DNA of 64,000 bases from Branchipolynoe longqiensis (taxonomy: Eukaryota > Annelida > Polychaeta > Phyllodocida > Polynoidae), in assembly GCA_030323885.1 (NCBI GenBank), contig CM059190.1, forward strand, positions 87,829,865 to 87,893,864, given 5' to 3'. Of the stretch, positions 45,713-57,000 are shown piece after piece; the first letter of the stretch is position 1, and each line of letters starts with the position of its first letter. The notes below the pieces were generated by a model, which saw only the letters and a list, made by a program, of their open reading frames with translations, was not told where the DNA came from and did no database searches. The position numbers and the translations under genes were made by a program.

Positions 45713-47160
45713 AACGCCAGCGCAGCCCGGTACCGGCGGTACACCGTGTCAAACACGCGCCGGTACCGGCCTGGCGCTGGCTGGCTGTACAGTGGCGATC
45801 CCAGACTGCACTCCCAGGATGCTGGCTGTCACGTGACCCATCAAACGCTACCAGAATGTCTGCAGGCGCCCTGTTGGCGAATAGTTAGTAATTGCCACCG
45901 GGTTTGGGTCACCTCGCAGGTCGGGTTGGGATTCTTTCGGTCAGGCTGCCCCCCCCCCCCTTCCACCCTCCACCCTCCACCATCGCCCTCACCCCCCACC
46001 CTTTCAACGCCAATTTCTAACTCTGTATCATAGTTTGTACATTTTGTATTATTCTCATTGGTTATATTATAAAATTGTGTTGTATGTACGTATGTAAACC
46101 TTGAAGGGTCCATCGCTCATTAAACCATATCCGGTCTGCAGAGCATATAACAAAGCGAATGAAAACTGGGCACGTTCTGCTTCATGTTCCGTTTAGTTGT
46201 CACTACTGTTATATGTTGGCAGGCATTTATGTGGGTGTAACAGCGTGTGTACCATGTTATGGGTACTGGCCACCTGGAGGTGGTAATATATGTGTGCTAA
46301 GCAATGTTACAATGGTGCTTCATAATCATTTATTCCATATTATCGCTCACTGATGAGCGTACCATGTCCACTGTTATTATTTCCATGCAGTCAATCCCTA
46401 TGTAACCAATGCGAACTTATATTGCAATGTAGTTTACCAAAGCATCGTGCTTCGTTGCATATAGCTTCTTTTTTTTGCTTTAATTTTTTTTCACAATTAA
46501 AAAAAAAGAAGAATGTTTCATGGGGAAAATAGCAATTTATATATGGAGGTCGGGGCCTTCCCTGTGTATATATGTGCCAAGGCGAGAAAGCATGCTAGTC
46601 TCCTCAATTCGACATACTTATAAAATACCACATACACAACACACAAACAATACACATGTTAATGTGGACCGCACTGCTAACTTCTGTACAAAGCCCTTGT
46701 GTATACAATACATGTAGATGTGTACATACTTAAAACTGTAACGTCTGTTACTACTACGAGTGTAATCTGTGTGTATAATATAAACTAGGCATTAAATGCG
46801 TTAGATTCATGAAATGGTGATGGAAATATCCTGTCACTTTTTTACAGAATCCCATGTGAAGCCCGGGATGCCTAGCTAGAGGGAACAGCATGATTTATTG
46901 ACCGCATTATGACATTGAATAGAGCTCTTTCTACTTTGTTGGTGATATCCATAGATACAAAATACAGTGCACCCTCGTTAAAACATACTAATAAGGGGAA
47001 TGGTGTCCGTTTTAGCCGATTGTCCGAGTTAACCAATGGTAGGGATTAATGTTGTATACATGCATGAAATTGGAAAATATATACACTTGTACGCTCAACA
47101 TGATACCCGGTAACAAAATTACAGAAGATACTATAAATATATCAAACAAATATATTTCAT
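45713..47160 (+). other. Likely ARHGAP19 3' UTR, then intergenic
   Basis: Starts GC-rich with ccggtaccgg palindromes (45,728 and 45,763), then a C tract (45,951) and AT-rich sequence. No recognised repeat or coding exon. Confidence 0.4.
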
Positions 47161-47173
47161 CAAATTAGTTTAA

Positions 47174-47519
47174 AGTTGCATAGTCCCATGGTTTTGAGTT
47201 TTTGTCATTTTCTGAGATAAGTATGTTAGGTTGATCATTATAATCTATCTTATTTTAGTTTGAAGTAACTTATTTTAAATTGCTAACTTTTGAGATATTT
47301 GAAGTGCAAACATGCAAAAATAATGTTGGCAAGCATGCCAAAAGTCTGCTGCCATCGGCTTCACCAGTAACAGGTTCTATTAAATTGACTTGGTATATTC
47401 CCTTCTATGCAGCAACAATATCTTAATAACTGCATCAGTCTCTAAGTTGGATATGTAGAATCAAATCTAGGTAAGTGTTTTGGTTAAGAAATTTGATAAT
47501 TTCATCGGACTATGCAGCT
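47174..47519. mobile_element. TTAA MITE, near-complete reference copy
   Basis: Ends AGTTGCATAGTCCCATG and CATCGGACTATGCAGCT, flanked by TTAA on both sides. About 346 bp, AT-rich, no ORF. Shares the internal landmarks of the family: gagataagtatgttagg, gaagtgcaaacatgc, ggttctattaaattg and tctaagttggatatg. Confidence 0.9.
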
Positions 47520-47944
47520 TTAACATTACAGTATGTAAAAAAAAAAAAAAAGTGAACTCAGTTTTCATCCGTTTATCAGGTGTTTGGCTTACCCCTTTGG
47601 GGCCGGGTGTGTCCGTGTGTTTCGCACGCTTACAATAGTTACAGACCTGCAATTAGACAGCACTGTATTTCTGATATGATCTACAATTTATCAGGAAAAT
47701 ATACCTAGAAAAGCAATTCAACTACATGCATAACCAGGGCTGTAAGTATGTGGAATTTGAGGACATACCCGGGTGCTCCCGGCCCCAAAGGTTTAACGGA
47801 ATACGTTTTAGCGAGAGTGCTCTGTATAAAGACTTTCAACTGTAAACCACAATTTGGATAGAGGTGCAGATAGGCTACATACATTTAGTACCCGGTCGTC
47901 CCACTACATTTGTACTTGTTGAATTGAAAATATATTTATTTTAA

Positions 47945-48204
47945 AATTGCACAATCCGATTGTTTAGAATTTCTCTATACACTGTAAATAGATTATTAGG
48001 CTGGTCTTTATAATCTAAATTTAGTTTGGAGTAACTGATTAGAAATGGCTGAAATTTGAATGAAATAATTAAAAAATAATTTTGGTGTGTCACTGGACAT
48101 GATAGGCTTGTATGACTTGCAGCAGTGACATGTTCCAATAACAGCAACAGGCTGGATAGTGCTTTGGTTTCGAACATTTTATGGTTCCATCGGATTATGC
48201 AACT
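47945..48204. mobile_element. TTAA MITE copy, internally deleted
   Basis: TTAA at 47,941, ends AATTGCACAATCCGATTG and CATCGGATTATGCAACT. About 260 bp, shorter than the usual 350. Confidence 0.8.
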
Positions 48205-48209
48205 TTAGC

Positions 48210-48815
48210 ATCACTCGGCCTAGCGGGTTGGTTTACCTTTTGGAATTTTCCCATAAAGAGTACATGATTGTATCAAATGGAATTAGTAAAATTACAGATG
48301 TCATTTTGAGGATGTAATTGCTCTATTTTGTGTGTAAATATATATATATGATTTCTAACCACCTTCCGGGTACCGAGAATGTTATGCTCGTTCTTTTTCA
48401 TAATGCTCAGGCTATATTATTGTGTCTTTGTTCCCTTTGTGCGCCTTATCAGTTTAAAACTTGTACCACATGACGTGTGAGCGTTCAAAATCTAATTTGT
48501 ACATACGGGTATATCACTGCCACAATGTATCACTGTACACGTGTTATGCCGACATTAAACATGGTTGATTCTCTAATTATCAGGACTTTTCATTTGAATT
48601 ACTATTCTATAAAAGCCAGCAACATTGTTGACAAAATACTGTAATCCATTTTATTCCATGCGTTCCCTCTAAGTTCTAGTCTTTTCGAAACCAACCAATT
48701 CTACTCACTTTTCGCCATGAATATAGCATTTTCCGCCGATATGGTGTAAAATCAACATCAATCAATTGCTAGCCTTGTATTATATCTAGTATAAAGACCT
48801 TTCTCATGTGGTTGA
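48210..48815. other. AT-rich, nothing recognised
   Basis: No ORF, repeat family or RNA gene seen. Confidence 0.4.
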
Positions 48816-48819
48816 AACT

Positions 48820-48905
48820 GGCTTCTATTACCTGGTGCTTAGCATTACGAGAATAAGGTGGTGAGCAAAACCAATTGTCCACCATTGCAATTCCCCCTGC
48901 TAAAA
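48820..48905 (+). mobile_element. SINE fragment, alternative tail form
   Basis: cttctattacctggtgctt, then gtgagcaaaaccaattgtcc and accattgcaattcccc. Confidence 0.6.
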
Positions 48906-49114
48906 TCAACAAATGCAATCACTAAATTGAATTAATTAAAAGCTAAGGGCATCTGATAGTAGATAGTGGATGTGGTTGCTTAGTCCGAACACTAAGTATA
49001 AAGCTAGGTTTGGTTCCTTTAGTTAATTGCTTGATACACTGCTAATTATATTAAAATAATAGGGTGATGGAAATACGTTTTTAAAATAATTGTTTTGGGA
49101 GTATATTAGTTGAT

Positions 49115-49650
49115 TGAGCAGGGGAAATTTCAATCGTGGTCGATTGGTCTTCCTCATTCCACTGCTCCTAATAATGCCTGGCTAGGAAATGGCCAAGTAT
49201 CAATTTTAAAGCTGCATAGTTCGATGAATCATCAAATTTTCAAAACCAAAACAATTAGCGAGAATTGCTTCTACATACCTAACTTAGATACTAATTCACT
49301 TATTAAGCATGTCTTGCCACATATAAGGGAATACTGAGGCAATTTAGTCGAACATGTTACTGCTAAAGTCTATGGTGTCAGAGTTTTGGCATGCTTGCCT
49401 AAACTAATTTGACATGTTTCTACTTCAAATATCTCAAAACTTAGCCATGTAAAATAAACTACTTGAAACTAATGTAAGGTAGCTTATAGCAATCAATTTA
49501 ATATATTCATCTCAGAAAAATGACAAACTCAAAACCATCGGACTATGCAACTTTAAAGTCAGTGGTTTGACTCGACCAAGGTTCGGACCCCACGACCTAC
49601 CAAAACGGGAGACGGGCGCTGAACTCATTTGCCCATCCCGCAGGTTAAAG
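49115..49650 (-). mobile_element. tRNA-derived SINE (alternative tail form), split by MITE
   Basis: Right part 49,557-49,650 carries the tRNA-like head (minus strand: gggatgggcaaatgagttc, gtggggtccgaaccttgg). Left part carries the central region, then the alternative tail ending in gaccacgattgaaattt. Confidence 0.85.
49210..49552. mobile_element. TTAA MITE inserted in a SINE
   Basis: Ends AGCTGCATAGTTCGATGA and CATCGGACTATGCAACT, with TTAA at 49,206-49,209 and 49,553-49,556. Flanking sequence is a minus-strand SINE whose unsplit form reads caattttaagtcattgg, so the target was the TTAA in the SINE. Confidence 0.92.
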
Positions 49651-50009
49651 TGGCCCGGTATACCTTGTGGTGATGGGAACTCTGACAAATACTACTCTGC
49701 TTAGTTTTTATGTTTATATAACCAGATATATGGGGGGAGAGTGGTAGACTCACTGCACATGAACTGGGTCAGGGAGAGTGCTGAGGTCAGTGGGGAGTGG
49801 GGAGGGGGAGCTGAGGCTGGGACTCCAGTTGCTATTTTGAAAATGACTGAGTGGAGAAAAGGGAGAGTAAAACTGAGGTATTTTCAAACAGCTTCAAACA
49901 GGAAATATATTTGCTTTAATGTGAAATATATGTTAGTACAATTACATTGCACAATTCAATCAGAAACACAAATAGAAGGAAAAAAGTTTGTTTGTTGTTG
50001 AATTGAAGA

Positions 50010-50105
50010 AGCAATGAACTACATGGGGGTTTGAACCCACAACAACAAACAACTTCACATCTTCAGATTACAATCACAACACCTTAACCACTAGGCCACA
50101 GAGAC
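50010..50105 (-). repeat. tRNA-like SINE head
   Basis: On the minus strand: ggtctctgtggcctagtgg, then an extended middle and gggttcaaacccc B box. Leu/Ser-like arm layout, but no clean anticodon stem that I can fold, so I call it SINE-derived and not a tRNA gene. Confidence 0.5.
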
Positions 50106-50184
50106 CACACATGGGGACCCCTCGCAGTAAATACATTTGATATATGCACTAGTATATACATCATACATATGATATACACATGGT

Positions 50185-50212
50185 ATATATATATATAATA
50201 TATATATATATA

Positions 50213-50298
<86 letters not shown>
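50185..50298 (+). repeat. (TA)n followed by (CA)n
   Basis: tatatata runs from about 50,185, then acacacac to 50,298. Confidence 0.95.
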
Positions 50299-50401
50299 TG
50301 TATATAGAACTGTGTGTGGTCTCTGGCCTCGTGGTTAAAGTTGCATAGTCCGATGCTTTTGAGTTTCTAGCATTTTCTGAGATCACTACATTATGCTGAT
50401 C

Positions 50402-50448
<47 letters not shown>

Positions 50449-50503
50449 CCTCTTCTTTGATGCAGGCTTGTGGTAGCCTATACAAAGCTCGTAGCTCTCA
50501 GCT

Positions 50504-51511
50504 CTAATGGTATGCAGCCTCGAAATCGTACAGGAATGTTTCTCTGGACCAGGCCCTGTCCAGCGCATTCTTGAATTGATTCATGGTAGCTGCTTCCACC
50601 GCTTCTCCCGGTAGCTCATTCCACATGTTTATCACTCGCTGTGAAAAGAAGGCCCCTCTGAGTGAGCTGTTGTACCTTGGCTTGAAAAGCTTCTTGGAGT
50701 GACCTCTGGTATTGCTTCCCTGTATGCGTCTGAATAGCAAGGCCTCATCCACATTATACTCAGCATTCAGGAACTTCCATGTGTTGATCATGTCCCCATG
50801 AAATCTTCTGTAAGTGAGGCTTGGTAACTTGAGTCTCCTGAGTCTGTCTGGATAACTAAGGTCCTTCAGATGTGGCACTAGCTTAGTTAACTTTCTCTGA
50901 ACAGCTTCAATGGATTTAATATCCTTCTTCAACTTTGGGTGCCATATAGTGACTCCATACTCTAGTATTGGCCATACTTGGCTCTTGTACAAAGTGATCA
51001 GCATCTTTTCGTCCAAGTATTTGAAGGTTCTGCGAATCATTCCCACAATCTTATTAGCTTTGGATAAGGTTTGTTGTATGTGCTGGGAGAAACTTAGCCT
51101 ATTGTCTACAAATACTCCTAAATCTTTCTCTACCTCACTCTCTTCGAGATTTAGTGGCTGGCCAGTAGAATTTTCATGCATAACATATGTATACTCTGGG
51201 TGGTGTCTCCCTATTCGCATGACCTGGCATTTATTCGGATGGAACTTCATCTGCCACTGCTTGGCCCAATTCTCCATTTCCAGCAGGTCCTTTTGCAGAT
51301 CAGCACAGTCTTCCGTGGAATTCACAGTTCTGTAGATCTTTGCGTCATCTGCAAATAATTTTATCCCACATGATACAATCTTTGGCAGGTCATTGATGAA
51401 AATGATGAATAGAATAGGGCCCAGGACGCTCCCTTGAGGTATCCCACTGAGAACCTCTTTGAAGGAAGATTTACTGCCATTTACTACGACTTGCTGTTTC
51501 CTTCCAGTCAA
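50504..51511 (-). pseudogene. LINE reverse transcriptase C-terminal half
   Basis: 335 codons in the same frame as the upstream segment. Contains GIPQGSVLGPILF, FADD, the template-grip region (EKDLGVFVDNRLSF), and the usual LINE C-terminus with FFSQRVINMWNELPGEAV. Apart from the stop at 51,578 I see no frameshift, so the insertion looks fairly young. Confidence 0.9.
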
Positions 51512-51577
51512 AAGACTTTGGATCCATCTCAGAGTATTTCCTTCGATGCCATAGTTTTGTAACTTGGTAGCTAGCCT

Positions 51578-52933
51578 CTAGTGGGGGACAGTATCAAATG
51601 CCTTCATGAAATCTAAGTATATAGTATCTAGTGATTCCCCCCTATCCATTGCGTCGGTCCATATTTCCAAAGTTTCTAGTAGCTGCGTAACTATTGATTT
51701 CTTTGGTAGAAACCCATGTTGGTGCTCCGACATAAATTTGTTCTCCAGCATATGGCTGAGCATGTGCTCTCTGATGATACTTTCCATTACTTTGCATACT
51801 ATAGATGTGAGGCTTACTGGTCTATAATTTTCTGGAGAATGCCGGTTTCCTTTTTTGAAAATTGGGATAACATTTGCTATTTTCCATTCGTTGGGTAGGC
51901 AACCAGATTCAAATGACTTATTGAAAATTATAGCAAGTGGTTTTGCAAGCACCACACTCAATTCCTTCAGCACTTTTGGATGTACTCCATCAGGTCCAGG
52001 TGATTTGCCTGTTTTGAGTTTGTCCAGCTTTTTTTTAACAATGTCTGGTGTGAATAGCACCTCAGGGAAGTCCTTCACCAATTTGCATTTCTGTACCAGG
52101 GGTACTGTGTTAACATCCTCTCTAGTGAAAACTCCTGAGAAAAAATTATTTAATACCTCTGCTTTATCAATATCCTTTGAAGCTAGGCTCCCATCTGGTT
52201 GTTCCAGTTCATCTATTCCACTCTTGGTTTTCATCTTAGAGTTTATATATGCCCAAAATGATTTTGGATTATCCTTCGCTTCTTGGGCAATGAGTTTCTC
52301 AAAGTTTCGTATAGCCTTACATGACTTCCATTGTACCTGGTTTCTGAGTTTGGCATATATTTTGTGTTCATCAGAGCTTCTTGTGGCAGAGTATTTCCTC
52401 CAAGCTCGTTGTTTGAGTATGACTTTAGTAGACACTTCTTTGTTCATCCACAGTGGCCTGGTTCTTGCATCCGGATGGATTGTCTTTGTCGGTATGTGTT
52501 TCCGCACTGCTTCTTCCAGCTTTTGTGTTAACTCACCCCAGCATTCATATATACTATTATCTTGGAAATGGCTGTTCCAATCGATGTCCATGAGTTCCCT
52601 CATCTCACCATAATTTCCACGTGAGTAGAATGTTTTTAAGTATGACTTCTCAGTTTCTTCTGTATGGCACTGATAGGTGAAAGATAATGTGAGGTGATCA
52701 CTCTTACCTAGGGGGGCTTGGGCTGAGATATCTGTGACCATGTTCTCTTCATTTGTGAATATCAGGTCTAATATTGATGCTTGTTGTCCTTCTCGATACC
52801 TGGTAGGATTTTTGACATGTTGGAACAGAAAGGCATCACGGGTGCTTTCAAAGAATTTGCTGGCCCTATGGGTTTCCCCTACTGTTGTTGTGTTTCCCCT
52901 CCAATCGATCTCAGGCATGTTGAAGTCTCCCAT
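51578..52933 (-). pseudogene. LINE endonuclease end plus N-terminal half of reverse transcriptase
   Basis: 451-codon open segment from MGDFNMPEIDW to DTVPH then TAG. The same frame continues immediately downstream (RLATKLQNYGI), so one substitution, probably in a Gln or Lys codon, ended the frame. Plus-strand ORFs here are shadows. Confidence 0.9.
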
Positions 52934-53633
52934 GATCAGTACATGGGACGCTTCTGTGTCATTTGCTGCCCTGCTTAGGTCGCCTAATTTTTCATTGGTT
53001 GCATCACTGCTGTTTGGGCTTCTGTATATACACCCAACTAGGATGATCTACGTTATTTTAGTTTGAAGTGACTTTTAATTTAAATGCCTAACTTTGGAGG
53101 TATTTGACGTTAAAACATGCCAAATTAATTTTGGCAAGCAGGCCCAAACTCTAACACCATAGACTTCAGTAGTAACAGGTTCTATTAAATTGACTTATTA
53201 CGACCTTCTTTCTATGTGTCAACAAATGGTTAATAAGTGCACCAGTATCTAAGTTGAATATATAGAATCAAATCTAGATAAGTGTTTTGGTTTTGAAAAT
53301 TTGATGTTTTCATCGGACTATGCAACTTTAAGGTGTTGAACTTGTAATACGAAGTTGTTTGGTCTCGTGGGTTCAAACCACCCTGTGGCACAAATTAGAA
53401 CTATTCCGAGTTCACCACATGCTACTAATTACTCCTTGTGTTGCTTATTTACTTGCACTCAAGCAAAAATGAGAGACAAATAAGTGTTCACACTTCCTGT
53501 CTACCATTCGCTATATATCGTTTGTTTTCCTGAACACCTATACCAAAGTGTTTATCCATTAGAAAAGGTAATTGTAGATGTGTAGGCGGGAGACGTGATA
53601 TCTGAATAAAAGTCCATTGTCTACTACACGGAA

Positions 53634-53643
53634 TATAAATAAG
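53634..53643 (+). promoter_or_regulatory. TATA-like box upstream of the ankyrin/SOCS-box gene
   Basis: TATAAATAAG lies about 245 bp before the exon 1 ATG, in non-repetitive sequence. A start site would be expected near 53,665, inside the sequence carrying the uORF. Position and sequence are suggestive only. Confidence 0.4.
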
Positions 53644-53721
53644 CTCTGTACATAATCTGCAACGGTCAACATGGCCACATAAGCTGTGACCGACGTCTAT
53701 GAATCAATTAATTCCCGATGC

Positions 53722-53880
53722 ATGACCATGGTGGAGGCACCTAACGGGAATACCATGACCGTGACACCCATGCGCTATCACCATCTAGCGGAACACTCAG
53801 GAATCAATAGCCAGGAGAGTAGTTTACCATTTCAGGGTTTGTTGGAATCAAACGGTGAGCTGGAAAACGGCAAGCACTAA
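53722..53880 (+). CDS. 52-codon upstream ORF overlapping the ankyrin/SOCS start
   Basis: ATG 53,722 to TAA 53,878-53,880. The last A of the stop is the first base of the main ATG (TAATG). The peptide begins MTMVEAPNGNTMTVTPMRYH and ends NGELENGKH. Composition is protein-like, not low complexity. It may be a translated uORF that regulates the main frame, a chance ORF in the 5' UTR, or part of the same protein split by a 1-base sequencing error. I see no domain. Confidence 0.4.
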   Translation: MTMVEAPNGNTMTVTPMRYHHLAEHSGINSQESSLPFQGLLESNGELENGKH

Positions 53881-54004
53881 TGCAGCTTAAGCCTCCGGAC
53901 GACGAAACTCCGATGTTCTCGTTAATACAGAAACAGATCAGACGCCACAATCCTTCAAATACCAGTGTTCGGCGTAGCGCATCGGCAAGAGTGGGACACA
54001 GCGG
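53880..54004 (+). CDS. Ankyrin/SOCS-box gene exon 1
   Basis: ATG 53,880 opens MQLKPPDDETPMFSLIQKQI and then a basic Ser-rich stretch. It ends at a strong donor (CAGCGG|GTGAGT at 54,005), phase 2. The next exon begins with the single base G needed to complete Gly42. An in-frame TGA at 53,856 makes this the first possible ATG in the frame. The exon is short and easily missed. The peptide reads as ordinary protein, but no domain is recognised. Confidence 0.7.
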
Positions 54005-57000
54005 GTGAGTAGGCGGGGCTGCGGCGGGCGGGTCGGCCCGCTGAGCTGTCAACACGGCGCGTGAGATACACCACGCCGGCGTATCTAACGGCGCGCCGGA
54101 TCTAGGTTTGGGGAACAGTTGGGCTTGTATAAAACGAACGCTCCAAGCCTGTCACTGAATGTCGCACGCCCACCAATGACACACCGTTGATAAACATTGC
54201 ACCAAGATACTCGGGTTTATTCCATATATGAAAACACCGGTCTGTGTGTATGCAGTGGAATGGCTAATATGATCAGCTCGATTGTTAACACTACACTTGC
54301 TATCCGGACCACACTTCTTCTAGACCTCTCTCTACCTCCTCTCTGCTGGCCATGCTCCCCCTTGATATTGTCTGAAAAGAGTTCCAGGAGGCGGAGCCTG
54401 CCATCATTTCACTTTCTACTCTTACTCTGTCCGTGTCTTTGGCTCGCCGGCTGGTCACCATAGAGCAAATAGACACGCTCCTTTGACTCATCTCTCCTCA
54501 TTTCTCTTTCCTGTACTCTACCCTTTTTTTTCTTCTCCCAGGCTTACTTCTCCCCCTGATCAAGGGAATTGTCAAAACACTAATTTAAATATGTATTATA
54601 TTCACCCTATTCACGCACGACTTAATTAGGCATCAGAACGAGGCTGAGTAAGCATCGGTATTGGAAATGGCCATAAGACACTACTGTGTGCCGATGTGTA
54701 TGAACTACTACATAAATTAAAGGAGTAAAATTTGAAGATATTAACTTTTGAAACTATCATAATCATTTTTGGTTACCTTTTTTCTATTTATTGGTCAATT
54801 TTCATGAAGATTGAGTGATGATCAGATGCATTTCAGTAGGCAATATCAACAGTCACTCACCTTGGCTGCCAATCTTTTAAGTTCAAAATTGCATAACTTT
54901 CTTAATATAGATATATTAAAAATATATATTTTAACCCTTTTAAAGCTTTTATTAATTTGTAATTACTAAGACTAGTTGTTTAACTGTGTTGCACAGATAG
55001 CTACGCTGACAGTGCTGCATTACATGATACCAGCATAACTATGCAGACTTGAAGTTGACAGTCACATTGTAGTTAAAGAATTGGAAAAATCACCATGCAA
55101 GGGTCACCCAATCTTTGTGAAAACTGGTATGCAAAGCTGAATATGTTACTTTAAAAAATGAATACCCTCAAATTTGAGTGATTTCGAGAGGTTTTGGTCA
55201 ACAAAAAAGTATTCACATTACTTTACATACAGTGGCACCTCGCAGACGCGTAAGTGCCCTCGGTCTGGTTTCAACATGGCCGTGGCGTGAATAGGGTGAA
55301 TAACGCCAGCTATATATGGATGTAAGGTGAACACGGTGCTGTCACCTAGTGTAATCCGATCTAACCATTCTGGTGTGCGGGTTCGCGCCGCTATGTATAC
55401 GAGGGGTAGGAGCAAGACACTACAGAGATTATTACACGTGATAACAGTCTTATCACTATCCATATATATGGCTGTATTTTTTGTTATCGCATGTAATATA
55501 ATAATCTTTGTAGTGTCTTGCTCCTACCCCCCTTCGGTGGGGGTGGTGGGTACCGGCATGCTTCACTCAATGTTTGATTTGCGTTGAAGCTCTGGAAATA
55601 AATACTCCTTGCAGGGAGTCTAGATGCTCTCGGGTAGGATGTTACCCAAAGCATAACAAGTGCGGAGTAGAGTCCCACTCGAATTATGGTGTTATACCAG
55701 CCCCCACCCGACCCCACTCAGCCCTACAACAATATCGCCCCCTCCAATGATATGTATTAGGCCTACTTATTCACTACTCATTATGGTAAGCTATAACTGT
55801 ATAATTACGTATCGGGCTGTATACACCGCCTCGTATTCCCATGTGCTCACCCATCCAAGTATCGAGGATAAATAGATGAAAGTACACTGTTGTCAAAACA
55901 CTAATTTAAATTTGATCCTACATACCAAATTTAGGTACTATTGTATTTATTAATAATTTATTTTGGGCTTTCACCACTTATAAACATAAAGCACGTCGCT
56001 TTCGAGAGATGAGGACTTGACCTAGTTAACATAGCAATGGCCTATTGCACTAGTAGTACATTCACTGATATTCTTCCCCAAGCTACTATTTAATGCACCA
56101 ATATCTAAGTTGGATATAATGAATCAAATGTACATAAGTATTTTTGTTTTTACAAATATATATTTCCTCGGACCATGCAACTTTAACTGGTGTGTACGTG
56201 AATTATTTTGCATGATGTCACTTAAAATATCTAAGATAGCCAATCATCATAACCATCACCCTAAACTAAAGTACAGTAGGTAATATTGGTCACACTAATG
56301 CAATTTTATTCTAATATATATATATTTGTAAATGTGTTTCAAATTAATTAAAATGAACAAATTTCAAAATCAACGGATTATGGAACTTTATCTTCGGTGA
56401 TCAAATGAGAGCAGATGTTTCCCACATTGATTGTTTGTTGTTTGACGTCCTAGCAACATCTAAGGTGATATCAAGACAAGTTGCGCACATGATATTGGGC
56501 GTATAGCCTATTGACGCTTGATGAATTCGGACTGTTTTGTTAGGAGCTCTCCTAGGATGACGTCCTTACGGGAGGCGGAACTGTGTCGCCCAGACGTTCT
56601 CTGTGACCTTAGACTCACTCAGGGACTCCTCAACAAGGTATATTTAAATATATAGGCATTTCCACGATGAAACATGATGCACTGATGTCCACCTGTAACT
56701 AGTAAACGATGTATCCACAAATATAGCCAAGGTTTCTGCGATGCATTAATATATATATATAACCACTTAGACTATGTAGAAGGCCACTGGTCTCTGGCAC
56801 TAAGTAGTTTAACCACAAATATAACCGTGGTTTCTAAAATGCATTAACAAATATTGTTATTTAGTATTTACACTATGTGGAACCAGAACTAAGGTCAGTG
56901 AGTTCCAACTATAACTTATAAACGATGTATTAACAATTACAGCCATGATTTCTACTATTCATAAACACACACACATATATAAATATGTATTATATAGCGC

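Larger units (their letters stand above)
50403..53042 (-). mobile_element. CR1-like non-LTR retrotransposon, 5'-truncated, one nonsense codon
   Basis: Minus-strand LINE. Reading from 53,042 it begins inside the endonuclease (GCIYRSPNSS, then MGDFNMPEIDW). A linker leads into a reverse transcriptase with GKSPGPDGVHPKVLKEL, NYRPVSLTS, YLDFMKAFDTVPH, GIPQGSVLGPILF and the catalytic FADD box (LFADDAKIYR). The C-terminal part ends FLYDFEAAYH with a stop at 50,504. The frame runs about 845 codons, broken only by TAG at 51,578-51,580 directly after DTVPH. The 3' UTR is about 55 nt and ends in about 15 AAT units. The first part of the endonuclease and ORF1 are missing. It sits inside a TTAA MITE. The clade (CR1/Rex1-like) is assigned from motifs only. 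Confidence 0.9.
50339..53327. mobile_element. TTAA MITE interrupted by the CR1-like LINE
   Basis: Left part 50,339-50,402 begins AGTTGCATAGTCCGATG. Right part 53,043-53,327 ends CATCGGACTATGCAACT. TTAA flanks it at 50,335-50,338 and 53,328-53,331. Removing the LINE restores a MITE of about 350 bp of the same family as the copy at 47,174. Confidence 0.85.
50316..53390 (+). repeat. tRNA-like (SINE head) sequence split by the TTAA MITE
   Basis: 50,318-50,338 reads like a tRNA A-box start (ggtctctggcctcgtggttaa). After the MITE, 53,328 resumes ttaaggtgttgaacttg and continues to a B-box-like gtgggttcaaacc near 53,375. The TTAA lies in the A box. A related unsplit copy is on the minus strand at 50,010-50,105. 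Confidence 0.65.
54006..56555 (+). other. Ankyrin/SOCS-box gene intron 1
   Basis: Starts in a very GC-rich stretch (to about 54,110). Then come a minus-strand dispersed repeat (54,297-54,565) and AT-rich sequence without recognised features (54,570-55,300). After these lie a hairpin-bearing repeat, a split 5S-like sequence, a double MITE and a SINE-tail fragment. Confidence 0.6.

Noticed and set aside
51855..52613. 252-codon plus-strand ORF
   Set aside because: Shadow of the minus-strand reverse transcriptase frame.
53855..53860. GTGAGC at 53,855 as the exon 1 donor
   Set aside because: It would leave phase 1, which does not match the phase-2 entry of exon 2. The donor at 54,005 fits.
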